Of a stretch of DNA of 15,524 bases, positions 14,779 to 15,524 are shown one piece after another. Below the pieces are notes generated by a model. It saw only the letters and a list, made by a program, of their open reading frames with translations. It was not told the DNA's origin and searched no databases. Numbering within the stretch: the first letter of the stretch is position 1; each line of letters opens with the position of its first letter. The position numbers were made by a program, and so were the translations under genes. Source of the DNA: CAVYPR01 sp052145775 (GTDB taxonomy: Bacteria > Actinomycetota > Acidimicrobiia > Acidimicrobiales > RAAP-2); the NCBI GenBank assembly GCA_052145775.1, contig JBKQNY010000125.1, forward strand, positions 1 through 15,524. The letters run 5' to 3'.

Positions 14779-15087
14779 GTGGCCAGCACCGAAGACGAGC
14801 CGCCGATTGAGCATCAGCCCCGGCGCCACCGCTTCGCTGTGGTGGTCGACGGGCACGAAGCCGAGATCGTCTACCGGCGCCGAGGGGCGACCCTCGAGCT
14901 CGTGCACACCGGAGTGCCCGAGGAGATCGGCGGGCGAGGCATCAGCGGGCGGCTGGTCGAGGCGGCCGTTGCCTACGCCGCATCGGAGGGCCTCACCGTC
15001 CGGCCCACCTGCCCCACGGCGCGGGCGTGGCTCGAGCACCACCCTGAAGTGGCCGAGACCGTGACCGTCGACTGGGACGACCGCTGA
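14779..15087 (+). CDS. Small GNAT-family N-acetyltransferase-like protein (YjdJ type)
   Basis: The 102-residue protein matches the minimal GNAT domain of the YjdJ/GtxA-like group. It has an AEIVYRRRGATLELVHTGVPEEI core (28-50), the acetyl-CoA pyrophosphate loop GGRGISGRLVEAAV (51-64), and the conserved TCPTARAWLEHHPE segment (77-90) with its cysteine. Such proteins are found widely and their acceptors are largely unknown. The GTG at 14779 is preceded by TAGGAGG with five bases between, an excellent site. It is divergent from the flavoprotein and 29 bases upstream of the zinc-finger gene, with which it is probably co-transcribed. Confidence 0.88.
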   Translation: MASTEDEPPIEHQPRRHRFAVVVDGHEAEIVYRRRGATLELVHTGVPEEIGGRGISGRLVEAAVAYAASEGLTVRPTCPTARAWLEHHPEVAETVTVDWDDR

Positions 15088-15116
15088 CCGCGGCAGGCCC
15101 CCGAGGAGGAATGCCC

Positions 15117-15412
15117 GTGACCGACACCTGCAGCCACACAACCCTCGATCCGTCGGTCGAGCCCTCCGGGCCGGGGTGCGTCGAATGCATGGCCTCGGGA
15201 AATCACTAGGTCCACCTGCGCAGGTGCACCGAGTGCGGGCACGTCGGGTGCTACCACAGCTCGCCGGGCCGCCACGCCACCGGCCACTGGCGTGACCATC
15301 CCGACCACCCGGTGATCTGCTCCTACGAACCGGGAAGGACTGGTGGTGGTGCTACGACGACGACCTGCTCTTCGAGCTGGAGGGGGGTCCGCCCGCACCG
15401 TCCCACTCCTAG
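15117..15412 (+). pseudogene. UBP-type zinc-finger protein gene, broken by a stop and a frameshift
   Basis: The GTG at 15117 has GAGGAGG (15103-15109) well placed upstream, and the frame encodes the small actinobacterial UBP-type zinc-finger protein. Metal ligands are visible: C5 and H7, CVEC (21-24), CTEC (36-39) followed by HVGC, and later histidines in GRHATGHW. After 30 codons a TAG (15207-15209) stands where relatives have Trp before VHLR. Translation resumes in frame to EPG. Then one base is missing within 15336-15340, after which the next frame gives DWWWCYDDDLLFELEG and ends at TAG 15412. With both repaired, the protein would be about 98 residues, the family's normal length. Either a recent pseudogene or sequencing errors explain it. 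Confidence 0.85.
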
Positions 15413-15524
15413 CCTCGATCATTCGTCCGGCTCCGTCGAACGGACGTCAACACGGCGAACTCGCGCATCGACGCGCTGAGCGCGTGGTGACTGCCCACAG
15501 GGCGTGAAGCATCAAGGGGGCTTG
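15413..15524. other. Right-edge segment without recognisable gene
   Basis: No coding region can be supported. A small inverted repeat CGTCCG-11-CGGACG is present at 15424-15446, directly after the zinc-finger pseudogene. It could be a weak terminator, but it has no U-tract. Confidence 0.35.

Noticed and set aside
15432..15449. Possible SOS box around TCGAAC near the right edge
   Set aside because: The right half reads GTCAAC rather than GTTCG, so the palindrome required for LexA is not present and no gene follows within the window.

Overview
The window is high-GC bacterial DNA with closely packed genes, actinobacterial codon use, GTG starts and many short accessory regulators. The gene content (DHA2 exporter with a TetR regulator, ECF41-type sigma factor, class I PPK2, GNAT/UBP-finger small proteins, cysteine-less SthA-like flavoprotein) fits an environmental Actinomycetota. 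I cannot place it lower than phylum. No rRNA, tRNA, CRISPR array or phage gene is visible. The only mobile-element trace is the 3' end of an IS30-type transposase at the left edge.

Left part (1-3456): the IS30 transposase tail, a PaaI-like hotdog thioesterase (+), then a 14-TM DHA2-type drug exporter (-) divergent from a TetR repressor (+). The intergenic region between exporter and repressor has a near-consensus exporter promoter whose spacer is filled by a perfect 8-2-8 palindrome. An imperfect copy lies exactly 30 bp away. This is a self-contained drug-efflux switch.

Middle part (3457-8189): two zinc-dependent MDR dehydrogenases face each other tail to tail and share an unusual, expanded structural-zinc lobe. 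Upstream of the second, on the minus strand, is an ArsR regulator / SRPBCC (AHSA1) protein / DHFR-fold reductase cluster. The ArsR gene has its own promoter, a perfect 9-6-9 inverted repeat and a probably leaderless transcript. A small secreted lipoprotein gene follows.

Right part (8434-15524): an ECF41-like sigma factor with a C-terminal SnoaL-like domain, then a two-gene operon of a P-type ATPase and a class I polyphosphate kinase 2. The ATPase has intact catalytic motifs, but nearly all the classical Ca2+-site ligands are replaced. Convergent to it is a flavoprotein related to soluble transhydrogenase in which the redox cysteines are missing. Divergent from that are a small GNAT acetyltransferase and a UBP-type zinc-finger gene broken by an in-frame stop and a frameshift. 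Together the right half looks like an ion, energy and redox stress neighbourhood, but that link is inferred from gene adjacency only.

I did not find a clearly new multi-gene system. The strongest leads are the P-type ATPase with an atypical ion site co-transcribed with PPK2, the cysteine-less flavoprotein beside it, and the two well-formed regulatory switches.
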